NCBI GenBank assembly: GCA_017962495.1
Contig: JAGCVH010000009.1
Location: forward strand, 25,137-89,136
DNA from: Bacteroidaceae bacterium
Lineage (GTDB): Bacteria; Bacteroidota; Bacteroidia; Bacteroidales; Bacteroidaceae
DNA length: 64,000 bases
Reading direction: 5' to 3'
The position numbers and the translations under genes are program-made. Shown in pieces: positions 27,759 through 36,345 of the stretch (the first letter of the stretch is position 1; every line of letters begins with the position of its first letter). The notes under the pieces are model-generated. The model was not told the origin of the DNA and ran no database searches. It saw only the letters and a list, made by a program, of their open reading frames with translations.

Positions 27759-28550
27759 GCGCAACTGCCAGAAAGCAACGGCAGAAGCAGCAGCCACGTT
27801 TAACGAGTCAACGCCATGCGACATGGGGATGCGGACAACATAGTCTGCGTCCCTAATTGTTTCCTGAGCAAGCCCATCACCTTCCGTTCCCATGATTATG
27901 GCCAATCGTGGTTCGGAAGCAAGTCGAGGGTCGTCAAGTGTTATGGAATCTTCGGTCAAAGCCATTGCCACCGTGCAGAACCCTTGCTCGCGAAGACTGC
28001 TTACAGGTTCGTCTATCCACGTCCAAGGCACAAGAAACACAGAGCCCATGGAGACGCGAATGGCCCTGCGATTAAGCGGATCGCACGACTGACGAGTAAG
28101 CAAGACTGCATCAATGCCTAAAGCGGCAGCAGAACGGAAGATAGCGCCCACGTTCGTACTATCCACCACGCCATCAATTACCACGATGCGACAAGCCTTT
28201 CGGCAAACATCTTCGACAGAGGGCGCTTGTGGACGCTTCATTGCGCACAAGACCCCGCGGGTGAGTGTATAACCTGTGAGCTGGGATAGTACTTCCCGCG
28301 TGCCGGTATATATACAAGCATCACCCATTGCTTGGGCAATCTCGCGGGCATCGCCGGTTATGTGTTTCTCTTCACAAAGAAGGCTCAAAGGAACCAGACC
28401 GGCATCAAGTGCGGTCTGGATAACCTTTGGGCTTTCTACTACAATAAGTGCTTCGTCGGGATGCAGGTTGTTACGCAACTGACGTTCAGTTAGTTGACTG
28501 TAAACCGCAAGTTCCGGCAGACTAATGTCACTTATTCTAATTACGTTCAT
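27744..28550 (-). CDS. SpoU/TrmH-family RNA 2'-O-methyltransferase
   Basis: SAM-dependent methylation of a ribose in rRNA or tRNA. The trefoil-knot SPOUT motifs are clear: VVIDGVVDSTNVGAIFRSAAALG (motif 1, near 135-157), IIMGTEGDGLAQE (motif 2, near 215) and IPMSHGVDSLNVAAASAVAFW (motif 3). An N-terminal RNA-binding substrate domain precedes them. Length is 268. The modified nucleotide cannot be assigned. It is the last gene of a minus-strand run with the DUF4923 lipoprotein and a pseudouridine synthase. Confidence 0.92.
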   Translation of the reverse strand: MNVIRISDISLPELAVYSQLTERQLRNNLHPDEALIVVESPKVIQTALDAGLVPLSLLCEEKHITGDAREIAQAMGDACIYTGTREVLSQLTGYTLTRGVLCAMKRPQAPSVEDVCRKACRIVVIDGVVDSTNVGAIFRSAAALGIDAVLLTRQSCDPLNRRAIRVSMGSVFLVPWTWIDEPVSSLREQGFCTVAMALTEDSITLDDPRLASEPRLAIIMGTEGDGLAQETIRDADYVVRIPMSHGVDSLNVAAASAVAFWQLRLTDK

Positions 28551-28558
28551 TTACAAGA

Positions 28559-29227
28559 TTACTGGCGGGTCATAGCCCAACCGAGTTGCAGGCCATTGTA
28601 GCTCGAAAGAATCGACGACAGGGCAGAGGTCTTGGCAACACTGGAAAGCGCACCAAAGACGGAGAGCAGTTTATCGGCCTCGAAGAGCATATACATCTGG
28701 TTGCCCATAACAGTCACGTAAGGAGTAACCGAAGCCACGCCCAGAGCGCCCTGAATGGTCATCTGGCCCGTCTGCTGACTGTAGGTGTAAGTACCATTAT
28801 ATGCCTTTCCTCCACGAATCATCTGGCAGTTGCCCTGATTGTCGAAGGCCAATGTGGTCTTACCTGCCTGGAAACCAAGCTTTTTGAGTTGAGAGTCGAG
28901 TGTGGACTCAATCTTGGAACTGGCTACACTCGAACCGATCTGTGCCAGCACGTTCTCGGACTTGAAAGTAACCTTAGGCTGACTATAGACCCATGTACCA
29001 GCAATTGTGTTGGCATTGGTCGTAGCATTGCCCAGCAGGGAGGAAAGAATACCGCCCAGAATACCCGTACCAGCGTTAGCAAGTGTGGAGTTGGCGTTGC
29101 CAGCATTACCCAGCATGCCTCCGGTATCGTTGCCCTGTAGGCCAGCTGAGTTGCCACCCATCATGCCACAGCCACTGAGCATAATCGTAAGGCTCAGCAA
29201 GGATGCGAAAATAAGATTTTTCTTCAT
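28559..29227 (-). CDS. DUF4923-type lipoprotein
   Basis: A 222-residue lipoprotein, signal MKKNLIFASLLSLTIMLSGC with the lipid-attached Cys20. A Gly/Asn-rich linker (residues 20-65) is followed by a compact beta-rich domain (GTWVYSQPKVTFKSENVLAQIG...WAMTRQ) matching what I know as DUF4923, a Bacteroidetes-specific family without a known role. The repetitive 'NAGNANSTLANAGTGILGG' linker is low complexity. It sits between two RNA-modification genes, 13 bp after the pseudouridine synthase. Confidence 0.85.
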   Translation of the reverse strand: MKKNLIFASLLSLTIMLSGCGMMGGNSAGLQGNDTGGMLGNAGNANSTLANAGTGILGGILSSLLGNATTNANTIAGTWVYSQPKVTFKSENVLAQIGSSVASSKIESTLDSQLKKLGFQAGKTTLAFDNQGNCQMIRGGKAYNGTYTYSQQTGQMTIQGALGVASVTPYVTVMGNQMYMLFEADKLLSVFGALSSVAKTSALSSILSSYNGLQLGWAMTRQ

Positions 29228-29240
29228 AACTAATTGTATT

Positions 29241-30146
29241 TTAATGGTTTATAAATAGGTTTAAGAAATCAGTCGGGTAGGGGGTCTCAAATTCCATCCG
29301 TTGCCCAGTGACAGGATGATAGAGGAAGAGACGATAGGCGTGGAGACAGAGACGATGGAGTGGATTCTGCGTGCTGCCATACTTGTCATCGCCACAAACG
29401 GGATGTCCAAGATCGGCCATATGCACACGTATCTGATTCTTTCGTCCCGTTTCCAATCGAAGTTCCACAAGTGTGAATTTCTCATTTTTATTCAGCACTC
29501 GGAAGTGCGTAATAGCCAGCTTCCCACCGTTATCAGTAGGACTGCTAAATGTGACACAAGCATTGTTGTCCTTGAGCCAAGATTCTACCGTTCCGCCTTC
29601 CTTGTCCATCTCTCCACCCAAAACGGCAATATATCTGCGGTCGAAGACGCGTCCTTTCCAATCATTCTCCAGACACATGGCAGCCTCTATCGTCTTAGCA
29701 TAGACCATCAGTCCCGAAGTATCACGATCGAGACGATGAACCACATGAGCGTGGCATTTGAAATGACGACGCTGGAAATACTCATCGAGAATGGTCTTCA
29801 CGCAGAACTGCCCACCTGTGGAAGCAGCAGAGAGAATGCCTGGCTGCTTCTCGATGACGATTATATCCTTATCTTCATATACAATACGAATCCAACGAGA
29901 GTCAAGTTCTGTCTTGCGACGATGCTTGCTAACGCGAACCACCATGCCGGGCTCGAGGGGATGGTCGTAACGAGTCACTAATTTCCCATCCACAGAAATA
30001 CCACGTCCTTGCAGGATGTCCTTAGCCTTGTTGCGACTGATGCCGTGAATCTCTTGCATCAGGAACTCAAGTAACGTGGAGCTTTCCCGCACGGTGTACT
30101 CGTTGTATTTAGTTGCAGCATATTGTTCGCCTGATAGATTCTTCAT
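29241..30146 (-). CDS. RluA-family 23S rRNA/tRNA pseudouridine synthase
   Basis: Isomerises uridine to pseudouridine in structured RNA. An N-terminal S4-like RNA-binding domain (STLLEFLMQEIHGISRNKAKDILQGRGISVDGK, about 20-55) precedes the catalytic domain with the nucleophilic aspartate in VHRLDRDTSGLMVYAK (near 140) and LRLETGRKNQIRVHMADLGHPVCGDDKYG. Length is 301. RluC- or RluD-type specificity cannot be resolved by eye. It is probably the first gene of the three-gene minus-strand run. Confidence 0.93.
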   Translation of the reverse strand: MKNLSGEQYAATKYNEYTVRESSTLLEFLMQEIHGISRNKAKDILQGRGISVDGKLVTRYDHPLEPGMVVRVSKHRRKTELDSRWIRIVYEDKDIIVIEKQPGILSAASTGGQFCVKTILDEYFQRRHFKCHAHVVHRLDRDTSGLMVYAKTIEAAMCLENDWKGRVFDRRYIAVLGGEMDKEGGTVESWLKDNNACVTFSSPTDNGGKLAITHFRVLNKNEKFTLVELRLETGRKNQIRVHMADLGHPVCGDDKYGSTQNPLHRLCLHAYRLFLYHPVTGQRMEFETPYPTDFLNLFINH

Positions 30147-30264
30147 AAGATTTCAATAATTCATAGTTTTGTGTGAGAGGCTAGGGCTTACTAAATTCTC
30201 GATTAAACATAACGCAGATTCCAATTATTTGGTATAGAGATTATAGTCTGAGGCTTTATAGATA

Positions 30265-30864
30265 TTAACCAGAGGCTATAGAGACACCTCGGATAAGCTC
30301 AAGACGAGATTTCAGTTGCGTCGCTTCGCTCTGACGAATTTGCAGAATGAGCAGGCACGTCATCTCGAATTGTTGACTCAGCACGCGTGGATTCATTTCC
30401 TTAACGACACGCATAACTTCGTTCATGAGCGGATACTCGAATGTCACGTTGAGAATCTCGTCAACTGTTCGTTCCTCAATCTCCGCATTCTCCAGCGCTT
30501 CTATGGTCGCTTGCTTGTAAGCATTCGTCAGTCCGCTTGTCCCTAACTTAATGCCACCGAAATATCGAACCACGATAACCAGCGTATTAGTGAGATTATA
30601 TTTCGTCAGTTGTCCGAGAATCGGTTTTCCTGCAGTTCCCGAGGGCTCACCGTTGTCTACAGCACGGAATTGGTCATGAAGATGCCCGAGCACATAAGCG
30701 TAGCATACATGTCGGGCATCGTAGTATTCCTTTTCATATTTCTGCACCAACGTCTTCACTTCCTCGGTGTTTTCAACGTGGAAGGCAAAGGCAAGGAATT
30801 TTGAGCGTTTCTCGCTATATTCGCCTGTGCTTGAGCCGTTTATGGTGAGATATGAATCGGTCAA
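30265..30864 (-). CDS. IMPACT/YigZ-family protein
   Basis: A 199-residue UPF0029 family member: N-terminal IMPACT domain with KRSKFLAFAFHVENTEEV, RHVCYAYVLG, DNGEPSGTAGKPILGQL and VVVRYFGGIKLGTSGLTNAYKQA, then a small ferredoxin-like C-terminal domain. Bacterial members are thought to act on translation or bind RNA; no enzyme activity is certain. The start is TTG at 30864: an in-frame stop lies 12 bp upstream and no ATG or GTG is available near the N-terminus. The 118-bp spacer downstream contains GAGGCTnTAnAG direct repeats and no gene. Confidence 0.9.
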   Translation of the reverse strand: MTDSYLTINGSSTGEYSEKRSKFLAFAFHVENTEEVKTLVQKYEKEYYDARHVCYAYVLGHLHDQFRAVDNGEPSGTAGKPILGQLTKYNLTNTLVIVVRYFGGIKLGTSGLTNAYKQATIEALENAEIEERTVDEILNVTFEYPLMNEVMRVVKEMNPRVLSQQFEMTCLLILQIRQSEATQLKSRLELIRGVSIASG

Positions 30865-30929
30865 TCGTATGGTTTAACGGTTAAAGTGTAACGGGCAATT
30901 GCTCAATATTGAGCTTATGCCTCGAGACC

Positions 30930-32177
30930 TCAATCCAACTTATGCACCACAAGTCCGCTGCGCAGTTTTGGCTCGAACCAAGTGGCCTTTGGAGGCATAA
31001 TCTTACCGCTGTCGGCAATATTCATGATTTCCTCCATGCTTACGGGATAAAGCGCCAAAGCCATCACCATCTCACCAGAATCCACACGGCGCTCCAGTTC
31101 ATCATAACCACGCAATCCACCTACAAAATCGATTCGATTACTGCCACGCAAGTCTTTGATATTAAGCAACTTATCGAGGATGAGATTGCTACTTACACTC
31201 ACGTCGAGGCCCCCTATCGGATCTGTGTCATCAGCCAGACCATCATGGAGTTGTAGACGATACCAATACCCGTCGAGATAGAGCGAGAACTGATGCTTCT
31301 TCTGCGGATGGCGTTGCTCTTTGCCACAGCATTCGATATCGAAGTCCTCGCCCAATGCAGCCAGGAACTCCTGTGGTGTGCGTCCATTGAGGTCGCGTAC
31401 TACCCTATTGTAATCCAGGATTGTGAGTTGACTTGCAGGGAAGCAGACTGCCATGAAGTAGTTATACTCCTCGTCGCCCTTGTGGTTGGGGTTCTGCTTG
31501 CGCTTCTCGTCGCCCAACAGAGCTGCTGCAGCCGAACGGTGGTGTCCGTCGGCGATATACATATAAGGTATACGCGCGAAAGTCTGAGTGATGGTGTCGA
31601 TGTCCTGCTTATCCTTCACGAGCCACAATTGATGGCGGAATCCGTCGATGGGAGCAATGAAGTCGTACTCGGGTTCGGTCTGTGCATAGCGAGCCACGAT
31701 GCTGTCTATCACCTCGTTATCCTTGTAGGCAAAGAAAACGGGTTCCATGTTGGCATTAGTGGCACGCACGTGCTTCATGCGGTCTTCCTCCTTATCGCGG
31801 CGTGTGAGTTCGTGCTTCTTGATGACGCCCGTCATGTAGTCTTCCACAGCAGCAGCCACAACCAGTCCAAACTGCGTCTTCCCGTTCATGGTCTGGGCAT
31901 AGATGTAATACATCTCCTCGCCATCTTGCACGAGCCATCCTTCCTGCTGGAACTTCTGGAAGTTCTTCGTTGCCTGCTCATAGACACGCGGGTCGTACTC
32001 GCTAGTGCCTACGGGAAAGTCTATCTCGGGCTTGATGATGTGGTACAGGCTCTTCTCGTTATCGCCTGCCTCAGCCCTTGCCTCTTCGCTTTCCAGCACG
32101 TCATAGGGTCGGCTCTCCACCTGCTCAACAAGTTCGCGTGGTGGGCGCAATCCCTTGAATGGTTTTATCGTTGCCAT
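30930..32177 (-). CDS. DUF1015 protein in serine operon
   Basis: A 415-residue cytoplasmic protein of the DUF1015 family: it opens with MATIKPFKGLRPPRELVEQVESRPYDVL, and has the conserved blocks SLYHIIKPEID, YIADGHHRSAAA (near 225) and MALALYPVSMEEIMNIADSGKIMPPKATWFEPKLRSGLVVHKLD at the end. The fold and reaction are not established to my knowledge. It lies 2 bp after serA and behind serC in one transcription unit; the tight coupling suggests a role tied to phosphoserine or serine metabolism. The DGHHR motif could be part of a phosphate or metal site (inference). Confidence 0.9.
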   Translation of the reverse strand: MATIKPFKGLRPPRELVEQVESRPYDVLESEEARAEAGDNEKSLYHIIKPEIDFPVGTSEYDPRVYEQATKNFQKFQQEGWLVQDGEEMYYIYAQTMNGKTQFGLVVAAAVEDYMTGVIKKHELTRRDKEEDRMKHVRATNANMEPVFFAYKDNEVIDSIVARYAQTEPEYDFIAPIDGFRHQLWLVKDKQDIDTITQTFARIPYMYIADGHHRSAAAALLGDEKRKQNPNHKGDEEYNYFMAVCFPASQLTILDYNRVVRDLNGRTPQEFLAALGEDFDIECCGKEQRHPQKKHQFSLYLDGYWYRLQLHDGLADDTDPIGGLDVSVSSNLILDKLLNIKDLRGSNRIDFVGGLRGYDELERRVDSGEMVMALALYPVSMEEIMNIADSGKIMPPKATWFEPKLRSGLVVHKLD

Positions 32178-32179
32178 GA

Positions 32180-33097
32180 TTAGTTCAACTTAAATTTCGT
32201 TATTCCTTGCTCGAGGAAACCAACGATCTGGTTGGCGGCAGCAATACCTGCGTTGACGTTAGCCTCTGCTGTCTGAGCACCCATCTTCTTGGGTGTAGCG
32301 AAGTAGCGTCCAGCAGCTTTTTCGGCAAACTCAGCGTCCATATCGGGCTTGATATCGGTCAGGTACTTCAGATCGGTGCGTTCCTCCATGAGAGCGAGCA
32401 AACCAGCCTCGTCGATGACTTCCTTACGGGCTGTATTGACGAGAATACCACCCTTCTTCATGCGTCCCACGAGGTCATGGTTTATGCTCTGACGAGTCTC
32501 GGGTGTGGCAGGGATGTGCAGGGAGACGATATCACACTCGTCGAAGAGTTGCTCCTGACAGTCGGCAGCCTCTACCCCAGCCTGCTCGATGACCTCCTTC
32601 GGGCAGTAGGCATCATAGGCCATCACCTTCATACCGAAACCATTGGCGATGCGAGCCACGTTGCGACCCACGTTACCGAAGGCCAGAATGCCCAGTTTCT
32701 TACCCAACAGTTCCGTTCCGCTTGTGCCGTTGAAGAAGTTGCGTACGCCATAGACGAGCATGCCGAACACGAGTTCTGCCACCGAGTTGGCGTTTTGTCC
32801 GGGAGTGTTCATAGCCACCACGTTGTGGGCAGTACAAGCTTGCAGGTCGAGATTGTCGAATCCTGCGCCCGCGCGTACAACTATCTTTAGTTGCTTAGCA
32901 GCTTCCACCACTTCGGCATCTACCTTATCCGAGCGAACAATCAGGGCGTCGGCATCCTTCACAGCCTCCAGCAGTTGTGCCTTCTCGGTATATTTCTCCA
33001 ACAGTGCCAGCTCGTAACCAGCCTTGTCTGTCACCTCACGAATGCCATCCACAGCAACCTTGCTGAATGGCTTTTCTGTAGCAATAAGTACTTTCAT
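32180..33097 (-). CDS. serA: D-3-phosphoglycerate dehydrogenase
   Basis: First step of serine synthesis: oxidises 3-phosphoglycerate to 3-phosphohydroxypyruvate with NAD. A short form (305 aa) without the C-terminal ACT regulatory domain. Domains: substrate half (1-95) with VRAGAGFDNLDLQACTAHNVVAMNTPGQNANSVAEL, Rossmann NAD site GILAFGNVGRNVARIANGFGMKVMAYD (about 133-159), catalytic Arg/Glu/His in LHIPATPETRQSINHD, NTARKEVID and the C-terminal region near GAQTAEANVNAG. It sits between serC and the DUF1015 gene, supporting this over other 2-hydroxyacid dehydrogenases. Confidence 0.92.
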   Translation of the reverse strand: MKVLIATEKPFSKVAVDGIREVTDKAGYELALLEKYTEKAQLLEAVKDADALIVRSDKVDAEVVEAAKQLKIVVRAGAGFDNLDLQACTAHNVVAMNTPGQNANSVAELVFGMLVYGVRNFFNGTSGTELLGKKLGILAFGNVGRNVARIANGFGMKVMAYDAYCPKEVIEQAGVEAADCQEQLFDECDIVSLHIPATPETRQSINHDLVGRMKKGGILVNTARKEVIDEAGLLALMEERTDLKYLTDIKPDMDAEFAEKAAGRYFATPKKMGAQTAEANVNAGIAAANQIVGFLEQGITKFKLN

Positions 33098-33120
33098 AAT
33101 ACAGACCCCTACCCTATCTT

Positions 33121-33250
33121 CCCCCCACGAGGGGAGGGCTTTGATTCATTTTAGGGATTAAGGGGATTTAATTTTGTTAATTACTTAATATCTTTGCTTA
33201 TTTACGCTCATCCCCTACCCACTCCCCTCTCTAAAAGAGAGGAGCCGGGG
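33121..33250. other. Two G/C-rich palindromes between serC and serA
   Basis: The 164-bp spacer holds CCCCcacgaGGGG (33122-33134) and a stronger hairpin CCTCTCT-AAA-AGAGAGG (33226-33242) in a C-rich/G-rich setting ending in a TCTTTTT stretch. Read in the operon direction, the larger hairpin comes just after the serC stop and could attenuate or process the message. The middle is AT-rich and contains a plus-strand TATCTTTG (33189-33196) with no matching -33 or gene. Confidence 0.45.
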
Positions 33251-33261
33251 GGAGAGTCTTT

Positions 33262-34329
33262 TTAGTGCAATTTCTCAAACTCCTGCATGGCAGCAACGAG
33301 AGCATTGACGCCCTCCATGTCCATAGCGTTGTAGCAAGAGGCACGGAAACCGCCTACCGAACGGTGGCCCTTGATGCCCACCATGCCGCGCTCTGTGGCG
33401 AACTGCATGAAGTCGGCCTCCAGTTCCTTGTACTCGTCCTTCATCACGAAGCAGAGGTTCATCACCGAACGATCCTCCTCAGCCACTGTGCCGCGGAACA
33501 GCTTGTTGCGGTCAATCTCTCCGTAAACCACCTTGGCGCGCTCAAGAGCACGACGCTCCATTTCCTTCACACCACCACACTTCTTTATCCACTTCAGGGT
33601 CTGCAGGGCGCAGTAGATGGGCACCGTGGGAGGCGTATTGAACATAGAACCGCCCTTAATGTGGGTGCGATAGTCGAGCATAGTGGGAATCTGACGGCTC
33701 ACCTTGCCCAGAGCGTCATCCTTCACAATCACGAAGGTGACACCAGCCATAGACAGGTTCTTCTGAGCACCGCCGTAGATGCAGTTATACTTGCTGACGT
33801 CGATAGGACGCGAGAAGATGTCGGACGACATATCGGCAATCATAGGCACGGGACTATCCAGTTCCTTACGGATTTCCGTTCCGTAGATGGTGTTGTTGGT
33901 TGTGATGTGGAAATAGTCGGCATCCGTGGGAATCACGAAGTCCTTGGGGATGTACGAATACACGCTCTCTGCCGAGCTTGCCACTTCCACTACTTCGCCG
34001 AAGAGCTTAGCCTCTGCCATAGCCTTCTTAGCCCACACGCCCGTGTTCAGGTAAGCGGCCTTGTGCTCGAGGAAGTTGTAGGGAACCATGCAGAACTCCA
34101 GACTTGCGCCACCTCCGAGGAACAGCACGCTGTAGCCTTCGGGGATGTCCAGCAGCTCCTTGAACAGGGCAACAGCCTCGTCCACGACGGGCTGGAAGTT
34201 CTTGGCTCTGTGGCTCATTTCCATTAGTGACAAGCCGCTGCCTTCGAAGTCGATGCAAGCGGCTGCTGTGGCCTCCATCACTTCGCGGGGAAGCTTTGAA
34301 GGACCGGCATTGAAATTGTACTTTTTCAT
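33262..34329 (-). CDS. serC: Phosphoserine aminotransferase
   Basis: PLP enzyme converting 3-phosphohydroxypyruvate plus glutamate to phosphoserine. Start 34329 ([19 protein letters not shown]) is chosen because the canonical N-terminus begins there; an upstream ATG would add 15 unrelated residues. The PLP lysine lies in [20 protein letters not shown] near 195, and [14 protein letters not shown] is the C-terminal substrate arginine region. Length is 355. It has a consensus promoter and heads serC-serA-DUF1015. No phosphoserine phosphatase gene is present in the window. Confidence 0.96.
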   Translation of the reverse strand: MKKYNFNAGPSKLPREVMEATAAACIDFEGSGLSLMEMSHRAKNFQPVVDEAVALFKELLDIPEGYSVLFLGGGASLEFCMVPYNFLEHKAAYLNTGVWAKKAMAEAKLFGEVVEVASSAESVYSYIPKDFVIPTDADYFHITTNNTIYGTEIRKELDSPVPMIADMSSDIFSRPIDVSKYNCIYGGAQKNLSMAGVTFVIVKDDALGKVSRQIPTMLDYRTHIKGGSMFNTPPTVPIYCALQTLKWIKKCGGVKEMERRALERAKVVYGEIDRNKLFRGTVAEEDRSVMNLCFVMKDEYKELEADFMQFATERGMVGIKGHRSVGGFRASCYNAMDMEGVNALVAAMQEFEKLH

Positions 34330-34371
34330 CGTCAATTCTTTATTTGGGGTTATACTTTTTTTATTTGCACA

Positions 34372-34403
34372 CAAATGTACGGAAAAAAGCCGACCCGACC
34401 AAA
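34372..34403 (-). promoter_or_regulatory. Promoter of serC operon
   Basis: Minus strand: TTTG (34403-34400), 20-bp spacer, TACATTTG (34379-34372), about 43 bp before the serC ATG. It matches the Bacteroidetes consensus and lies inside the rejected N-terminal extension of serC. Confidence 0.8.
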
Positions 34404-34428
34404 CTTTTTAACAAAAAATGACCCACTT

Positions 34429-35388
34429 CTACTTGTCCGGTCCCCACAGCCGATAGCGAATCCACACATGCAGCCAGGCACGGGCTATCGAATCCACGGC
34501 ATCGGCCATCAGTTTCGAGCTGTACTCCTCGAAACGCTTTGCCTGCTCCGTCTTCTTGTACTCCGTCCAACCCGTGTCGACAAAGTCCTTAGGGAACATC
34601 TCGTAAGCCAGCAGGTAGGAATACTCCGTCACGGCACTCATGTAGTCCCAAGTGCTGTAGTCGCTGTTGCCCCAGTTGTAGACGAATGGCCGCTCCAGAA
34701 TCTTCCTCTCCACCGTCTCCATCAGGCTTGCAATCTTGTCCGTCCGCAAGGGATAGCCATTGGGGTCGTAGAAGAAACGATTGTTGTCGTCGTCTATCTC
34801 ATACGACTTTTTCACCCCATTCTCCCACTGCGTTTCCACAGCCGCATGAATCTTTGCCAGCGAACGCGCATCGCAGTGCAGCGGCATGTGAGCGTCGGCT
34901 ATGTAGTGACTCATGATGAAGAAACGCATCGCCATGTGCGTCGAGGAGGGCGCTATCGGGTTGCCCTTATCCTCACGGTACTGAATCTTGAAGTTATCTA
35001 CGATGGTGTGAGCCATGGCGTCGCAACGGTCACACAGGTTACCCTTGTCGATGACGAACTGCCTTCCGTACAGTCTCGACTCCTCCATCATCAGCTGCCT
35101 CACCTCCATGGTCGCGGGCAGAACCTTGAACGAACGAGGTTCGTCGCTAATCTCATCAGGCACATACTTCACGCCGTGGCTCAAACCCTGGTCGGAGAAT
35201 ACCTCGTCAGGATACCACGCCCCCTGAACCACAAAATCGCGGTAGTTCTTAAACCATCGCACGAGGCTCTTGGCAAACCTCTTTACCTCCACTGTCGACT
35301 TCCCCGTGCCTTCCGTTTTGGGCAGTGCGGCTTGGTCGAGCCGCTTCATTGCCATAAAAGCCAACCATGCATGCGTGTACTTTTTCAT
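34429..35388 (-). CDS. Zinc-dependent phospholipase C / S1-P1 nuclease-like protein
   Basis: A 319-residue all-helical protein whose pattern recalls the P1 nuclease/phospholipase C fold: His/Trp-rich start (MKKYTHAWLAFMAMKRLD), a metal region CDRCDAMAHTIVDNF, and FFIMSHYIADAHMPLHCDAR, which matches the 'H-x-x-x-D-x-H-P-L-H' zinc cluster. No signal peptide is evident, unlike most family members. It has its own consensus promoter. Nuclease versus lipase activity is not decidable from the sequence. Confidence 0.7.
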   Translation of the reverse strand: MKKYTHAWLAFMAMKRLDQAALPKTEGTGKSTVEVKRFAKSLVRWFKNYRDFVVQGAWYPDEVFSDQGLSHGVKYVPDEISDEPRSFKVLPATMEVRQLMMEESRLYGRQFVIDKGNLCDRCDAMAHTIVDNFKIQYREDKGNPIAPSSTHMAMRFFIMSHYIADAHMPLHCDARSLAKIHAAVETQWENGVKKSYEIDDDNNRFFYDPNGYPLRTDKIASLMETVERKILERPFVYNWGNSDYSTWDYMSAVTEYSYLLAYEMFPKDFVDTGWTEYKKTEQAKRFEEYSSKLMADAVDSIARAWLHVWIRYRLWGPDK

Positions 35389-35421
35389 AGTAGTAATCGT
35401 TTAAGTTAAGCTTTACGAAGC

Positions 35422-35452
35422 CAAATTTAAGACTAAATTTCCAATTCACAAA
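35422..35452 (-). promoter_or_regulatory. Promoter of the phospholipase/nuclease-like gene
   Basis: Minus strand: TTTG (35452-35449), 19-bp spacer, TAAATTTG (35429-35422), some 34 bp before the ATG. The rest of 35389-35552 shows no gene. Confidence 0.75.
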
Positions 35453-35552
35453 AGAAACAGAGCGGAAATTGAGGAGAAAAAGCGAGAGGAACAAGGAGGA
35501 AGAATCCTTAATATTATATCTTGAGGCCCCTCCTAAGAGCAGATAGAGGGAC

Positions 35553-35900
35553 TTATGCTTGTACTATCTGGGCCTTTGGATTGTCCAACCTGGCGCCTTT
35601 GCTTGCCCAATTCATTGGAAAGTTGCGACAAATGGCTTCCACCAGTAGTGACAATTGGCCCTTGTTACCCCCACTTTCTGCAACGAGGTTAGCCATTTGA
35701 CCACATGGTTCCTTCCAAGTGAGGTCGGGGTACTGAAATTCCGAACCACTAATGTGAGCGCCAAGTATAGGAAAAAACATCGGAACAAGGGGTTCATGCA
35801 TGTCTTTTGAGGCCTGTGAGAGGAGCAATTTGATGCATTCTGTGCCTTTTCCGAGCTTCGGCATCTTAGGCGCAGAGGGTTTACTGATATCGTATCTCAT
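35553..35900 (-). CDS. Orphan fragment resembling a DUF3987-type protein segment
   Basis: A 115-residue frame, MRYDISKPSAPKMPKLGKG..., whose middle (LVPMFFPILGAHISGSEFQYPDLTWKEPCGQMANLVAESGGNKGQ) resembles the segment leading into the P-loop of DUF3987/primase-helicase-like proteins of Bacteroidetes mobile elements. The P-loop-like end (ESGGNKGQ) lacks the usual GxxGxGK spacing and the helicase body is missing. It is likely a decayed remnant, possibly still translated. An inverted-repeat AT-rich region and a second coding remnant lie upstream on the same strand. The assignment is tentative. Confidence 0.4.
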   Translation of the reverse strand: MRYDISKPSAPKMPKLGKGTECIKLLLSQASKDMHEPLVPMFFPILGAHISGSEFQYPDLTWKEPCGQMANLVAESGGNKGQLSLLVEAICRNFPMNWASKGARLDNPKAQIVQA

Positions 35901-35945
35901 TGTATTACAGCTTTTTAGATGAATAACTATTGATTGATCATTTCA

Positions 35946-36100
35946 ATTTCAGTTATTTCAATTAATTATCAGAGGGTGTCAATTCTTGTATTTCTATATA
36001 TAACTAATTAATTATTAATAAGTTATAAGATATAAGAAAGCGATATCGAAACAATATTGATCAACTGAAATAACTGAAATAACTGAAATAACTGAAATTC
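35946..36100. repeat. 16-bp inverted repeat with AACTGAAAT tandem repeats
   Basis: A perfect 16-bp inverted repeat (35946-35961 and 36085-36100) encloses 123 bp of AT-rich DNA. The right arm is part of a 4-fold tandem repeat of AACTGAAAT (36064-36099). The core contains TATAAGATATAAG-type short repeats and no gene. Confidence 0.8.
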
Positions 36101-36192
36101 ACTCTTCTTCTACAAGGCCTTTAAGCGCTTTGCGCAATTCGTTACACACTCCGATGGCATAGGCGTCCACCGAGAACTTGGCGATTAATCCT
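36100..36192 (-). pseudogene. 30-codon coding remnant
   Basis: The minus strand is open for 30 codons between two stops, ending in TGA at 36102-36100, with no start codon. The translation (GLIAKFSVDAYAIGVCNELR followed by KALKGLVEEE) reads like the end of a real protein, with ordinary codon use. It lies upstream of the DUF3987-like fragment on the same strand, so both may come from one decayed gene or element. Confidence 0.4.
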
Positions 36193-36220
36193 TAGAGGGT
36201 TCAGAAATCTCATAAGAGAT

Positions 36221-36252
36221 TTGCAAGATTGCAGGATTTTTGTTATCTTTGT
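36221..36252 (+). promoter_or_regulatory. Promoter of PL11 gene
   Basis: TTTG (36221-36224), 20-bp spacer, TATCTTTG (36245-36252). It lies downstream of, or over, the upstream ATG at 36229, ruling that ATG out as the translation start. Confidence 0.8.
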
Positions 36253-36345
36253 AGTCGAAAACTAACTGAACCTACTAACCAATTAAGCTATAACAATCAA
36301 AAAGACCATGGGGTCGCTATGGGCTTTACCAAACAAAAAAGTGCT

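Noticed and set aside
33189-33196. Plus-strand TATCTTTG between serC and serA as a promoter
   Set aside because: No TTTG at 19-21 bp and no gene or RNA evident downstream on that strand; an antisense transcript into serC cannot be excluded.
33265-34227. 320-codon plus-strand frame opposite serC
   Set aside because: Shadow of serC, rich in His/Val/Glu with no recognisable domains.
34372-34374. Upstream ATG of serC (34374)
   Set aside because: It lies in the -7 box of the serC promoter; the conserved protein begins at 34329.
36229-36345. N-terminal extension of the PL11 gene from ATG 36229
   Set aside because: It overlaps the -33/-7 promoter and would put 39 residues before the signal peptide.
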